From: Adiantum capillus-veneris
Taxonomy: Eukaryota > Streptophyta > Polypodiopsida > Polypodiales > Pteridaceae
NCBI GenBank assembly: GCA_014529385.2
Contig: CM043959.1
Coordinates: 14,135,809 to 14,199,808, forward strand
Direction of reading: 5' to 3'
DNA: 64,000 bases
Part shown: positions 1-10,855 of the stretch, piece after piece
How the letters are laid out: every line of letters begins with the position of its first letter
How positions within the stretch are numbered: the first letter of the stretch is position 1
Position numbers and translations under genes: made by a program
Notes under the pieces: generated by a model
Told to the model about the DNA's origin: nothing
The model's input: only the letters and a program-made list of their open reading frames with translations
Database searches by the model: none

Positions 1-164
1 AAATGGGAGGAACCTTTTCGCCACCCTCAACAATCTCAAAAGGTGCCTTGCCTGTTGACGAATGCACCGTATTGTTGTACACATACTCAAGCATGGGTAG
101 ATACTGCTCCCACTTGCCCTTATTATCTGACACATAATATTTCAATAGATCTAAGACAATAGAA

Positions 165-755
165 TTAGTCTAAGACAGTGAAAATAGCCTCTTCTAATTG
201 CCCATCAGTTTGTGGATGAGATGAGGATGAAAACTTGAGCGTGGTGCCCATGTTTTCAAACAAGCCTCTCCAACAGATGGTCATACGAGGGTCACGATCA
301 TTAATAAAAGATTGTGACATACCATGGTACGTGAACACATTGTATAAAAAGAACCGTGCCATCTGGTCAGATTTTATCTTCTCCCTGACAGGAATAAAAT
401 GGGTCTGCTTGCTAAACCTGCAAATAATGGTCCATATACCATCATTCCCTGTCGGCATTCTTGGAAGATCAAAGATAAAATCTATAGCAATGCTTTCCCA
501 TGGCTTATCTGGAATAGGCAGTGGTTGTAATAACCTTGGTGCCTTTTGCTTGTCAAACTTGACCTTTTGGCAAATCACGCAAGCTCGCACAAAGACATCC
601 ACATCTCTCCTCAAAGTAGGCCAATAAAAGAATGTCTCGACCGCTTTTATTGTCGCATCTATACCACAATGCCCTGCATACGGTGGGACATGGCTTTCTA
701 TGATAACCATATGTCGCAATGGCCTAGTGCCACATAGTCTGCCATGCATCATCAT
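165..755 (-). pseudogene. Gypsy integrase fragment
   Basis: The translated stretch starts with an HHCC-type zinc-binding region: spaced histidines in HVPPYAGH, then a WP motif and CVIC followed by QK. It continues into the catalytic core, with an aspartate in IDFIFDLP, a second in the NDRDPR stretch, and the HPQTDGQ motif typical of Gypsy integrases just before the third acidic residue. The enzyme inserts the cDNA copy into the host chromosome. The frame ends soon after the core, so the C-terminal DNA-binding part is either disrupted or outside the window. Confidence 0.85.
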
Positions 756-803
756 AAAACCATCCTTGAGGAGGTAGTGCTCATGGAGTTGCCCATCTTG
801 AAA

Positions 804-1300
804 CTATTCAAAGATCCTTGCAAAATCTTCATCAGTAGTATACTGTTCTTTCATGTCATCAAGCTCATGATGATAAGGAATTGACACTAAAATTTGTGGC
901 TTTCTTGATAATGCATCAGTCACAACATTCTTCTTGCCTTTCATATGCAAAATTTGAAAGTGGAACATAGAGAGAATACTTGCCCATCGCATATGCTTTT
1001 CATATAACTTTGACTGTGTCAGGAAGTATCACAAGGTTTGATGATCTGTCAGGACAACAAAATCAGCACCTAACAAGCAGTGCTTCCAACTAGAAAGTGC
1101 CTGAATCATGGCCAGTATCTCTTTCTCATAGATTTACATCGTCTTTTCTGGCCTTGCAAGATTCTGCTCTCGTAAGCTACTAACCCGACCATCTTGCATT
1201 AACACTGCTCCAATACTATTGCCACACGTATCACACTGGACCACAAACGGCTTCCTGAGATCTGATAACACAATTACTAGATCCGAAGTCATCTTTTCCT
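804..1300 (-). pseudogene. Gypsy RNase H region
   Basis: This region lies between RT and integrase. On the minus strand it gives the family's RNase H signatures: a TDHQ-like motif near 1040, then HMRWASILSMF and an HMKGKKNVVTDALSRKP stretch, close to the common VADALSR motif. RNase H degrades the RNA strand of the RNA/DNA hybrid during cDNA synthesis. Stops interrupt the frame and the N-terminal third is only recognisable in pieces. Confidence 0.75.
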
Positions 1301-2646
1301 TAAGAGATTAAAAGATGAAATTTCTTTTTGTGTCCACTTGAAAGTGACCTCTTTCTTTTGCAAAGCATGTAGGGGTGAAGTAATCTCAACAAAGTTCCTG
1401 ATAAACCTTCTATAGTAAGAGCATAGCCCAAGAAGCTACGGACATCATGCACAGTCTTCAAATCTGGCCATGTCTTGATTGCTTCAACCTTGGCAAGATC
1501 CATTCCGACACCATCCTTTGACACTATGTGGACAAGAAAGTGAATCTCTTCCAAGAAGAACTCACTTTTCTTAGGATTAACAAGAAACCTGTGAGTGCGT
1601 AGCTCTTTGAACACATGGTCAAGTGATGCCTATGCTCCTCTTCATTCTTTGAGTAGACTATCATGTCGTCAAAGAATGTGCCAACAAACTTTTGATGTGG
1701 GCGGAAAATCTGATCCATCATCCTATTGAACGTAGCAGGAGCATTTATAAGACCGAACAACATCACTAAGAACTCATACAGACCAAATGTCTCTTGTACA
1801 CATCCTCTGGCCTGATACAAATTTGCTGGCACCCACTCTTAAGGTCTATCCTACTGAAATTGCAGCACCCTCTAGTCAATCAAGAATACCATGAATCCTT
1901 GGAATAGGAAACCTATTCTTGATGGTATTCTTATTCAATGCACGGTAATCAATACACATATACCAAGAGCCATCCTTCTTCTGCACTAGAAGCATTGGGG
2001 AGCAAAAGAGTGAAGAACTAGGTTGAATCAGTCCTTTCTCTAGCAGCTTCTCTACTTGGCCCACAATATCGTTCTGCTGAGCCGCACTAACCCCGTATGG
2101 AAGCCTATTTGGTGGGTTACAACCTGGCACCAAATCTATCGCATGATCCTCAGGCCTCTTTGGCAGCAACTGAGACGGTAATGAATCAAAAAAACAGTCA
2201 CTAAACTCTTGCAAAAATGATAACCTTTCTTTATCTAACACAGATAAATTTGACTGACAATTATTTGAAACAATACGTGCAAAAACCAAGTACGCAAAAA
2301 GATGATTCTTAAGTACAGAAGTGATAGCCGAAGCAGATATAATAGGGACAGATTTACCTTTAAGCTTTACATCAAGGATGTGAGTTTTGCCCCTATGCTG
2401 AAGGGTGATCTTTTTGTTGAAGACATCCAGCACTCCATGTATATGGAACATCCACGGGATTCCCAACAACGCATGATGTAAAATTTCTCTGTGTCCACAT
2501 GACTGGATATACAGACGCAGCTTTCCAATGATAGGCGTAATACACTTTGAGTGGCCAGGACATGCCAACCCGGCCTCTGCTTCTAGTGGCATGATGTAAA
2601 ATTTCTCTGTGTCCACATGACTGGATATACAAACGCAGCTTTCCAA
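1300..2646 (-). pseudogene. Gypsy reverse transcriptase (with end of protease)
   Basis: Three frames together give a recognisable Gypsy RT. The N-terminal part (about 2140-1880) has RLPYGVSAAQ, a QKKDGSWYMCIDYRALN stretch and a FPIPRI motif. The middle part (1832-1524) has [21 protein letters not shown] and the catalytic FFDDMIV, the F/Y-x-DD box. The thumb side has [11 protein letters not shown] and the FLGH-equivalent region. The part above about 2250 is the protease-RT linker, with the GIPWMFHIHGVLDVF segment shared with the second copy. Frameshifts near 1620-1830 and 1880 inactivate it. Confidence 0.85.
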
Positions 2647-2706
2647 TGATAGGCGTAATACACTTTGAGTGGCCAGGACATGCCAAACCTGCCTCTGCTG
2701 TGTACC
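2471..2706 (-). repeat. 118-bp tandem duplication in the Gypsy protease region
   Basis: Two nearly identical units, 2471-2588 and 2589-2706, follow each other directly, each starting GCATGATGTAAAATTTC on the plus strand. The unit length is not a multiple of three, so the duplication shifts the reading frame between protease and RT. The related copy at 5994-7300 has only one unit, so the duplication is specific to this copy. Confidence 0.9.
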
Positions 2707-2714
2707 CCATCTCT

Positions 2715-2969
2715 TCAGCTTTGATGCCCAGCTTGGTGGCCAAATTCTGGTGAGTTAAAGTTTGATTTAGCACCTCGATCAAAGAAGATAAGTACTGTCT
2801 GGTCTCTGACTTTACCCCACGCTGTCCATAGCGCATTGGCATCTGAACTTGGCCTATTACCCACCATATTTGGCACTAGACCTGCCGTGGGTTTAGGCTT
2901 CTTGCCTTTCCAGTCCTCTTCGTCATCCGAATTAGCTGGTCTTCTTCTTTGTGAACAGGCTGCTCGCAT
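2715..2969 (-). pseudogene. Gypsy aspartic protease start
   Basis: The minus-strand frame contains LIFFDRGAKSNF, which aligns with the retropepsin active-site pattern D-T/S-G-A followed by a hydrophobic stretch. The middle residue is R rather than T or S, so activity is doubtful. The upstream DDEEDWKGKKPKP stretch looks like the gag-protease linker. In the second copy (5994-7300) the same site reads N-L-G, so it is degraded there too. Confidence 0.65.
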
Positions 2970-4587
2970 ATGAAATATTTGTTCTCAGCCAATAGAACTT
3001 TCTTTTCCTTGAACGACTTGCACACAAAAGGCTTCCTTTTTTGTTTCTTAGCCTGCGCTCTAGACGTTTCGGCTAAGTTCTTGTCTTTCTTTGTCTTTCT
3101 AGACCCCTCAGACGCTTCAGGAGTCACTTTCACGACGGGCTTCTTTGCTGAATTCTTCTTTTGCTGACCCCCTTTCACGTTGCCCTGAAACCCACTGCCT
3201 TCTCCCTTCAACAAGGCAAGACCAGCATTGGCAACTTCCATAAGCTGAGTGAGGGTAGCCGATTTGTATAGTAATCTCAAAGCCCTTTAGGCAGCTCACA
3301 ACAATACTTCTCAATCTCCTCTGTCAGTGGCACAAACCTGTATGAGGTTACTGAGAGAGACCATTTACCAAATCTCTGGTTATACTCTTGTAGGCTCTTG
3401 CAAATAGCCGCAGTGAGTTGGTGCCAATCCGTCATGACATAGGCTTCAAATTCATTTCATAGCCACGCAGATGCAAACATTTGCTTGAAGTATACCCATG
3501 TGGTGGGTGCCTGTTTTTGCATCAATAGTGTCCTCCACCATGTAAGCGCATTGTCTTTCAAGAAAGTGGCAGCTTTCCCAACCTTGGAAGCCTCTGTAAA
3601 ATTCCCCCCTGCATAAGCTATATTAGTTGCTGGAGGAAAGTAAGAGCCTTTGCCTAATCCTCCAAGCCGTTAAAAGTATCAAACTGTACAACTGCACCAC
3701 CTTTGTAGGCTTTTGGCTTTTCCAATGCTTCCAAATTGTCATAGGGAATTGCCTGCAACATGGACACTGTAATAGGGATCATCGGTACCCCTTGGCCATT
3801 GACATTTTACATCACAGGTGCCATATGTGCCTGCTGGTCGGAGAAACCAGCTATGCCAAAATTGCCCTATGGCACCCCAAACTAGCCCGGATTGCACTGA
3901 AACCCTTGCTGCATGCCAATATTTGCATACATGGGGGTTTGGCATCATGCCTTGCATACCCCCAAACACTGTTCTTGGCATATATTGCTGGTTTCCGGGC
4001 GCATAACTAGCCATGCTTTGAAACACTGATCCACCCCTGATTTACCCAGGATGTACCGTGGGTGGTGAAAAACCCTGTTGCATAGCCTGGAAACCGGTTC
4101 CTTGTCCATTTAATGCAACATGCAGGGTGGCTGGCTGAACTGGTAAAGCCTATGGAATAGGCGTCCTAACCACCTTTTCATGGACATAAGGAACTTGTCT
4201 TGGAGCCCCAACTGACTTCGCAACATGTGAGTGTACCCCGCGCTGTTGGGATGCACAAGGGACTTGGGCTTGAGCCTCAACACGCTCTATTGCATGAGAC
4301 GATGGGCTTGTCTTCTGTGGCACTGGCGGCGCTTGCAGATATTCCATAAACCTAAAATTTTGCACCAACCGAGAGAACACATTCACAGCAGCAACCAACT
4401 TTGTCCTGAGCGTAGCCTCGTCTAGTTGCCCAATCACATACCCTTGACCTTGTGGAGCATTCAAATCAACAAAAGGTACAGACATGGGTGGCCGTAAACT
4501 CTCGCCAACCTCGAACATTCGAGGAATAGCCTGTCTCTCCTGTGAAGAGGAACCCTCTTCCCTGGTGTCGTTTGTCCAGTTAGCCAT
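2876..4587 (-). pseudogene. Gypsy gag
   Basis: I take the start as the ATG at 4587 (MANWTNDTREEG), because the longer frame opening at 4683 would begin inside the putative LTR end. A proline/glutamine-rich segment follows. The middle (about 3560-3280) gives a retrotransposon-gag-like helical stretch, with WVYFKQMF and YNQRFGKWSL across stops. The C-terminus (3280-2876) is lysine-rich and has a degenerate zinc knuckle (FICEQPVHK, from a C-x2-C-x4-H-x4-C pattern). Gag packages the element RNA. The frame is broken at about 3280, 3320-3480 and 4140. Confidence 0.7.
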
Positions 4588-4682
4588 AGTGTAATTCCAA
4601 GTTCCTGTGCTCTGTCTTTGCCGCAAACCAATCAAGGCTAACTCTTTAAGGAAAAAGTGATTCTGTCTCGACAATGGAACCA

Positions 4683-5590
4683 TGAAACCGGCCCGTAGGG
4701 CGGTAGACTTTAGCTTTCGCCCGAATCTTTACTTGATAACTTTACTTGACTTTACAACACAGAGAAAAACTTCACGAATAAACCTGTGACTAGAATTAAC
4801 ACTTCACACAAACCACGGCTTGGTAGCTAGAGGGCTCCCAAGCAGACAACGACACCCTGTAGGCCCCAAAAACTGACGCCCCTTTCGATATTTCTTTATT
4901 CTTATTGTGAATAGACGATCCGAACACTTTACCTAACTATCACCAAGCTGTCCAATCCTGTCCATGGTTGTAATTTCAGGCTTTTGACCCAATTTCACCG
5001 GCATAATAGCGCCAAAACCTCTCTAGGTCAAAAGTGCACGTCAAGGACACTTTTCCTTGGGGTTTGGAAGCTTTCCAGTGAGCCGTAGGTCAATTTCAGC
5101 ATGTTGTAATTCCCTGTTTTGACACTATCAGGTGTCCAAAGCCCTGCTTAAGCATCCCGAGGCTTTTCCCTAGCGATGTCCTTCAGTTTAGGTGCGAAAC
5201 CCTAAACCTACAGAAAAACACAGCAAGCTCTAATTTTTTGTTTTGGATTGTTCTGTGCGGAGCGAACACGTCTATGCGTGTCTTAGGTGCTCCCGCATGT
5301 AATGGGACAGTTCTCCTTTGAAAGGGATGAGTTTTCACGCGAGAAAAATCTCCATTTTTGCAATCCTTTGCGATGGAACTGTGCGTACCTGTGGGGATTA
5401 GCAATTAGCTAATCCGGTTCTTGTACAGAAGGCTCTTGCCTTGGCAAATGCACATAAAACCCCAAGAACTGTACATGGTCATCTTGGGGCATTACCATAC
5501 GTGCAAAGGGGGGAGAGAGATGCACGAGAGCAAATCATCGTGCTACATAGAGCAAGGGAGAAGGCAAGCTTTCCATTAAAGCTATGATCA
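4683..5590 (-). repeat. Gypsy 5' LTR (minus orientation)
   Basis: The segment upstream of gag, read on the minus strand, runs from TGATCATAGC at 5590 to CCGGTTTCA at 4683, so it is bounded by TG and CA. Its first ~450 bp reappear on the plus strand at 7307 onward directly after a Gypsy RT fragment, which is where a 3' LTR should be. TGG follows the proposed end, as at primer-binding sites, but I could not match it to a tRNA. Exact ends are therefore tentative. Confidence 0.6.
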
Positions 5591-5688
5591 CCTGTACCCA
5601 CTGCTCACACACACACACACTGTAGTCTCCACATGCAGCAAATCAGCCCGTTCATGCAGATCTGGCAAGATCATCTAGAGCCGCCAAG

Positions 5689-5986
5689 TGTCCCTTATGC
5701 TTCTTTTGAGTTAATTTCCTAGTACCCACCAACTTATAAGTGTTGCGAGGGGCCTAAACGACTTTGAACTGAGCCTAGACACCCTTTTACTGCTCGGCTT
5801 CCAATGCCGATTGGCTCGACCATCTCGTGGCGACCTGCCCTTCACGACTGCGGGTGAAACTCTCAACCATTGGCTGTTTCACACTGGACACTCAATGTTC
5901 GGCCATTTGTAACTTCAAAAAGAGGGTCCAAAAAATTAAATAAAAATCAAGGGAAAGAAACCGACAACTAAGGTTAATGGTTGCCA
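5689..5986. repeat. Direct repeat D1 (about 298 bp), LTR-like
   Basis: This sequence recurs at 8237-8537 in the same orientation with roughly 80 percent identity by eye. Shared landmarks are the block CTAGTACCCACCAACTTATAA, the GGGTGAAACTCTC block and an A-rich AAATAAAAATCAA block. It starts TGTCC and ends CCA, so it is TG...CA-bounded. It and its partner enclose a 2.25-kb Gypsy fragment. It could be an LTR of another element or a duplicated segment; I see no matching target duplication. Confidence 0.7.
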
Positions 5987-7304
5987 CAACCTCTTGACAC
6001 GAGACTCAGATGTCAGTGAGCTATGCAGAGCGTGGGGTAAAGTCAGAGACCAGACAACACTTATCTTCTTTAATCTAGGTGCTAAAGTAAACCAGAATTG
6101 TCCATCAAGTTGGGCATCAAAGCTAGAGAGATGGGGTACACAACAGAGGCAAGGTTGGCATGTCCTGGCCACTCAAAGCGTGTTACGCCTATCATTGTAA
6201 AGCTGGGTCTGCACATTCAATCATATTTTTTCACAGAGGAATTCTATATCATGCCATTGGAAGGGTGCAATGCGTTGTTGGGAATCCCGTGGATAATCCG
6301 TATACATGGAGTGCTGGATGTCTTCAACAGAACGATCACCCTTCAACATAGGAGGAAAATTCACATCCGTGATGTAAAGATTAGAGAGGAGTCTGTCCCT
6401 ATTGTATTTGCTTTGGTTATCACTTTTGTAATTAAGAATCATCTTTCTGCGTACTTGATTTTTGCATCTGTTGTTTCAGATAATTGTCAGTCAAATTTAT
6501 CTATGTTAGATAAAGAAAGGTCAGCATTTTTGCGAGAGTTTAGTGATTGTTTTCTTGATTCATTACAGTCTCGATTGTCGCTGGACAGGCCTCACGATCA
6601 TGCAATAGATTTGGTGCTAGGTTGTAGCCCACCAAATAGGCCTCTCTACCGGGTTAATGCGGCTCATCAGAAATATATTATGGGCCAAGTAGAGGAGTTT
6701 CTAGAGAAAGGGCTGGTTCAACCTACTTCACCCTTTTGCTCCCCAGTGCTTCTAGTGTAGAAGAAGGATAGCTCTTGGAGTATGTGTATTGATTACCATG
6801 CGTTGAATAAGAATACCATCAACAACAGGTTTTCTATTCCAAGGATTCATGGTATTCTTGACCGACTGCAATTTTCAGCAGCATAGACCTTGAGAGTGGG
6901 TGCCAGCAGATTCGTATCAGGCCAGAGAATGTGTGCAAGACTACGTTTAGAATGACATTTGGTCTGTATGAGTTCTTAGTGATGCCGTTCGGTCTTACAA
7001 ATGCTCCTGCTACATTCAATAGAATGATGGATCGAATCTTCTGTCCACGTCAAAAGTTTGTCGACACATTCTTTGATGACATGATAGTCAATTCAAAGAA
7101 TGAAGAGGAGCATAGGCGTCACTTGACTATTGTGTTCGAAGAGCTACGCAGTCACAAGATACTTGTTAGTCCTAAGAAATGGGAATTCTTCTTGGAAGAG
7201 ATACATTTTCTTGGCCACATAGTGAAAGGATGGTGTCCGAATGGATCTTGCCAAGGTTGAAGCAATCAGTACATGGCCAAATTTGAAGACTATGCATGAG
7301 TGCA

Positions 7305-8134
7305 TGTGATCACAGCTTTAATGGAAAGCTTGCCTTCTCCCTTGTCTCATGCAACGCGATGATTTGCTCTCGTGCATCTCTCTCTCCCCTTTGCACATAT
7401 GGTAATGCCTTTCTAGTTGGGCTTCTCAGATGACCATGTACAATTCTGGGGGTTTTATGGATGTGTGCCAAGGCAAGACCCTTCTATACAAGAACGGGAT
7501 CATTTAATTGCTAATTTCCTTCAGGTACATAGAGCAGCCTACTGTGTTTTCTGTAGGTTTAGAGTTTTGCACCTAAACTGCAAGTTATCGCCAGGGGAGC
7601 CTCGGGAAAGTTGTGGGTGCTTGTACATGACAATCTAGAGAGATTTCCCGCGAGAATTCTTGTCTAATTCAAAAGGCAAGTGACCCTACAGGTGCAGGAG
7701 CTCGAGGACTATCCACAAGAGTGATCGGCACGTGAATTGGAGCGCAAAACAAAGAATTACAGCTTGCTGTAATTTTTTTTGTAGGTCTGGGGTTTTGGCC
7801 AATTTTGATGCCTATAGGTCCAGGAGCTTCGGGGAAGCTAGAAAATCACCGAGCAGGTGTTTTGGTGCAAATTGGAGGCCAAAAACAGAGACTTAAGCGT
7901 GCCGTAATTTCTCGCTAGGTTTTGTAAAGTGCTGTAGAGTGCGTGGAAAGTCACTGTTTAGTTGGGATTTTGTCAGTGGAGACTTTTACTTACACACACA
8001 CACACACACACACTGTGGAGCGTGCCGTAATTTCTCGCTAGGTTTTGTAAAGTGCTGTAGAGTGCGTGGAAAGTCACTGTTTAGTTGGGATTTTGTCAGT
8101 GGAGACTTTTACTTACACACACACACTGTGGAGC
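7305..8134 (+). repeat. Gypsy LTR, plus orientation
   Basis: It begins TGTGATCACAGCTTTAATGG and is an inverted match to 5590 downward for at least 450 bp; CTCTCGTGCATCTCTCTC and GTTTTCTGTAGGTTTAG are shared landmarks. Divergence from the first LTR is high after 7640. It is fused to RT sequence at 7300 with no integrase between. Its 3' end is unclear because of a tandem duplication with CA tracts at 7896-8134. Confidence 0.65.
7896..8134 (+). repeat. 123-bp tandem duplication with CA tract
   Basis: The unit AGCGTGCCGTAATTTCTC... through a CA run and CTGTGGAG occurs at 7896-8018 and again at 8019-8134. The copies are identical except for CA-tract length, so this is a recent duplication. Confidence 0.92.
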
Positions 8135-8236
8135 AATAAGTGAAAATTCAACCCGCAATCTCAAATTGGGCGTCCCCTCTTGGATGAGACCTTATGGAGT
8201 GAGTTTTGACCTGCAGGTTTGTCTCCTACTACCATG

Positions 8237-8537
8237 TGTCCAATTTGCTCCTTTTGGTTTAATTCCTAGTACCCACCAACTTATAAAGTCCTGCCGAGGG
8301 GCCTAAATGACTTTAACTAAGCCTAATCACTTCTTTACTACTCGGATTCCAGTGCCGATCGGCCCAACCATCTCGTGGCTGCTTGGCCGTGACTCCTGCG
8401 GGTGAAACTCTCGGCGAACGGCCGTTTCACACTGGCCACGCAATGTCCGAGCATTTGTGATTTTAACAAGAGGGTCTCAAAAATAAAATAAAAATCAAAG
8501 GGAAAGAAACCAAAAAATATAGTGGTCAATGGTTCCA
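8237..8537. repeat. Direct repeat D2 (about 301 bp), partner of 5689-5986
   Basis: Same landmarks and orientation as D1, starting TGTCC and ending TTCCA. On its right lies a minus-strand integrase core (8545-9020). Read on the minus strand, D2 would then be a candidate 3' LTR of that element, but no polypurine tract is visible at the junction. Confidence 0.7.
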
Positions 8538-8544
8538 CTCGTGA

Positions 8545-9020
8545 TAGATGCCCTTATTAGAATCTCATAGGTGAATATTCTTTCGTTTACTGAAATCTCG
8601 ACTAACTTCTATCTCTCTCTCAAAGGGCAAATCATAAAGCTTATATAAGCAATCCACAAAGAGTTGAGCTAACTCATGGCTCTTTATAGTGGTGCGAGTA
8701 GAAATGAAACTCGCCATTTTCATGAGTCAATGAACAAAAACCCAAACAGCATCATGACCACGAATGGTCCAGGAAAACCCTACAACTAAGTGCATAGAAA
8801 TGCTAATCCATTTCTCGTTGGGAATTTGTAGAGGGTGTAAGAGCCCAACACACTTCGTCTGTTTAGATTTATTGGTAGCCAAACCTTGGACGGTCTTTAT
8901 CTTTCTTCACATGCACAAACGAGTCTCCAATTTTTGGAAGACCGTTTGCCAAAAATAACCAATGAATTTGGGATCTTCTATGCTAACCAACATCAACAAC
9001 CTCACCATCTCCAAGAGGGA
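8545..9020 (-). pseudogene. Gypsy integrase core remnant
   Basis: On the minus strand this reads as a decayed integrase core: GLLHPLQIPNEKWISIS, then HDAVWVFV, MKMASF, TRTTIKSHELAQLFVD and LYKLYDLPFE. These match the GLLQPLPIP...DSIWVFVDRLTK...FV...KLYGLP progression of chromovirus-type integrases. A piece that normally comes later (EDPKFIGYFWQTVFQKL) lies before it, so the remnant is internally rearranged. The Copia element at 9026 abuts it. Confidence 0.75.
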
Positions 9021-9025
9021 ATGTG

Positions 9026-9213
9026 TGTTGGGGTTAAGGCCTATGTGCCTTGACCGCTCGCCCAGGTCATGGGCGCCCGCCCACTGTTACCCTGTACTTG
9101 TGAGTATACTGTATAGGGGGAGCTGCCACTTCACAGTCTCCCCACCCACATCGTGTGTGTGTCTCCTTCTCTCTCTCTCACTCTCCGTCTGTGGTGCTAC
9201 CCGATCCCCTTCA
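9026..9213 (+). repeat. Copia 5' LTR (188 bp)
   Basis: Starts TGTTGGGGTTAAGGCC and ends GATCCCCTTCA. It differs from the 3' LTR by a handful of substitutions and a small indel (around 9090, GTACTTGTGAG versus ATACTTATAGTGAG), so the insertion is not brand new. It contains a CT-rich stretch and GTATACTGTATAG, a possible TATA-like region. Confidence 0.95.
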
Positions 9214-9215
9214 AT

Positions 9216-9227
9216 TGGTATCAGAGC
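9216..9227 (+). other. Primer binding site, initiator-Met tRNA type
   Basis: TGGTATCAGAGC lies two bases after the 5' LTR. This is the standard plant Copia primer site, complementary to the 3' end of initiator methionine tRNA, where minus-strand cDNA synthesis begins. Confidence 0.95.
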
Positions 9228-10855
9228 TATGATGACCGCGGAGAGCACGACGGCTTTGAGAGCTTTGAGGCGATAGCTCGCTCGCTCTTGACGGTAGAGA
9301 GATTAAGAAAGCTTGGAAGCTTTTTGAGAATGCAATGGGAGCTTGTGAGCTCAGTTGAGAGTGATGTATACTCTTGTGGAAGCTCAGAAAGGAGTGTGGA
9401 AGATTGTGTGTAAGTGAAGGTGTTGCCCTAAAACTGTGTGCGCAACAGCACTGTTTTTAGATTCGTTTTTCTTCTTGTAGAATGCAGATCTGAGAATTCT
9501 GTCCGCCATGCCCATCCGTTTCGACGTGGTCTACAACTTTGCAGAAGAAACTTTTTGCAAATTTCTCACCGTTTTGCTGATATTCAGCTCAGACTGACTG
9601 TATACAGAAATTCCAGATTTTCTGTTGTCGCATTGTGTGAGAGTTTGATGCACTTTTGGAAGCACGGTAGATGCTTGAAGTTGAGTGCATAAATTCTGAG
9701 CTGAAGATGCAATTGTAGCTTGTGTTAAGCTTGTGGTTTGAGGGTTTTTTGGTAGACTTGGGCAATGAAGTACGGAGGCGTTAACACACCACCGAAGTGG
9801 TCTCTTGAGAGACTGTTTTTTGGAGCACACAGGTGGAGCTTCTTTCACTGGTTTTCACAGGATACTTTGGCAGTGATTTTGTGCTTGGATTCATGGTCTT
9901 TGCGGATGGTTTGCATATGGTTATGGCGCATGGTTGATGCCCATTATACATGCATTTTGGCGAGCACTTTCAAGTGCCGGTGAGCTCTCTTGAGAGCATT
10001 GTTTTTGCATTGATCAAGTTTCCGGATTGCAAATCTTTTGGCGCTTGCTTATGCACGGTCACTCCGTTGATGTACGTTGAGTGCGGATTGCCATTGTATG
10101 TGAAAATGTGGAGCCATTTTGTCATTTCTACTCATTGGCATTGAGTAGTGTTATGGTTTATGGTAGAGATTGTACTTGAGTTTTTTGCTCAGTTTTCAGG
10201 GGAAATTCTGTCCGATTTTTCCCAAATTCTCGCCATAGTTTGTGATCGAGTGTTTACTCTCACTTTGACAGGTTTTGTCAGTTTGGACACAGTTTTGTGT
10301 TTTTGTATCCACTCTCGCAAGAGTGAGGAGTTGTGTATCTTTCTTTGCTTGAGGCAGTGGTTTGCTCTCGCGTGGGAGAGTCTTGTGATCTCGAGCATTG
10401 TTTGCCATAGTTTTGCAGAACTTATGCATGTATGTTGAGTGTAGTTTGATGCGCATTGATTGCTCATTGTATTGAGCTTGCAGGACAATGGTTATTTTGT
10501 GTTGATAGCCATTGTGCGTCGAAACTCTGGCGAAATTTTCCCAGGAGTTTTATGCGTATCATTTATGCGATCTAGGTAGAGATTGCGGGTTGCACTCAAC
10601 ATTTGCGTGCGGTGTTCTCTGCAGGTGGGAGATTTGTGCATGTGTATGCATCGATACTGCATAGTGTGGGCTTGGTGATTAGCTCACAGATTGCAGTGTG
10701 ATACTAGAGCAGGCGAGGCTTGTATTGACATTGCGGGAGCTCTATTTTGGAGTGAGTCTCACAGGTTTTACATTGTGTTTCTGGCCATATTTGTAGACAG
10801 TTTCCAGGTGTTGCTGGTGAGGTGGTTTTGCTTTCTAGTTTACTACATTGTGCTC
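9228..10855 (+). other. Long Copia leader, no gene seen
   Basis: This 1.6-kb stretch between primer site and gag has no ORF that resembles a protein. It is T- and G-rich, with repeated TTTTG/GTTTT runs. Such a long leader is unusual for a short Copia element; it may hold packaging signals or an insertion I cannot recognise. Confidence 0.5.

Larger units (their letters stand above)
1..5590 (-). mobile_element. Ty3/Gypsy LTR retrotransposon, 3' part cut by window edge
   Basis: Read on the minus strand the order is LTR, gag, protease, reverse transcriptase, RNase H, integrase, which is the Ty3/Gypsy order (Copia has integrase before RT). The integrase runs toward position 1, so its C-terminus and the other LTR lie outside the window. 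The reading frame breaks several times, so this copy is not coding-competent. A shorter copy of the same family lies in the opposite orientation at 5994-8134. Confidence 0.9.
5994..8134 (+). mobile_element. Truncated Gypsy copy, same family as 1-5590
   Basis: From about 6005 the sequence matches the protease-RT part of the first Gypsy element: the AWGKVRDQT segment, then GIPWIIRIHGVLDVF, then RT motifs. RT includes [21 protein letters not shown] (6967 onward) and the catalytic FFDDMIV near 7070. The copy lacks gag and breaks off at about 7300, just after the RT region that corresponds to FLGHIV. LTR sequence then follows directly, so RNase H and integrase are deleted. Stops (for example TAG at 6758) and shifts make it a pseudogene. 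Confidence 0.85.

Noticed and set aside
9216-9227. tRNA gene
   Set aside because: Only the 12-base primer site complementary to a tRNA end, no cloverleaf.
10148-10488. Overlapping ORFs on both strands in the Copia leader
   Set aside because: No family pattern, and both strands are open through base composition.
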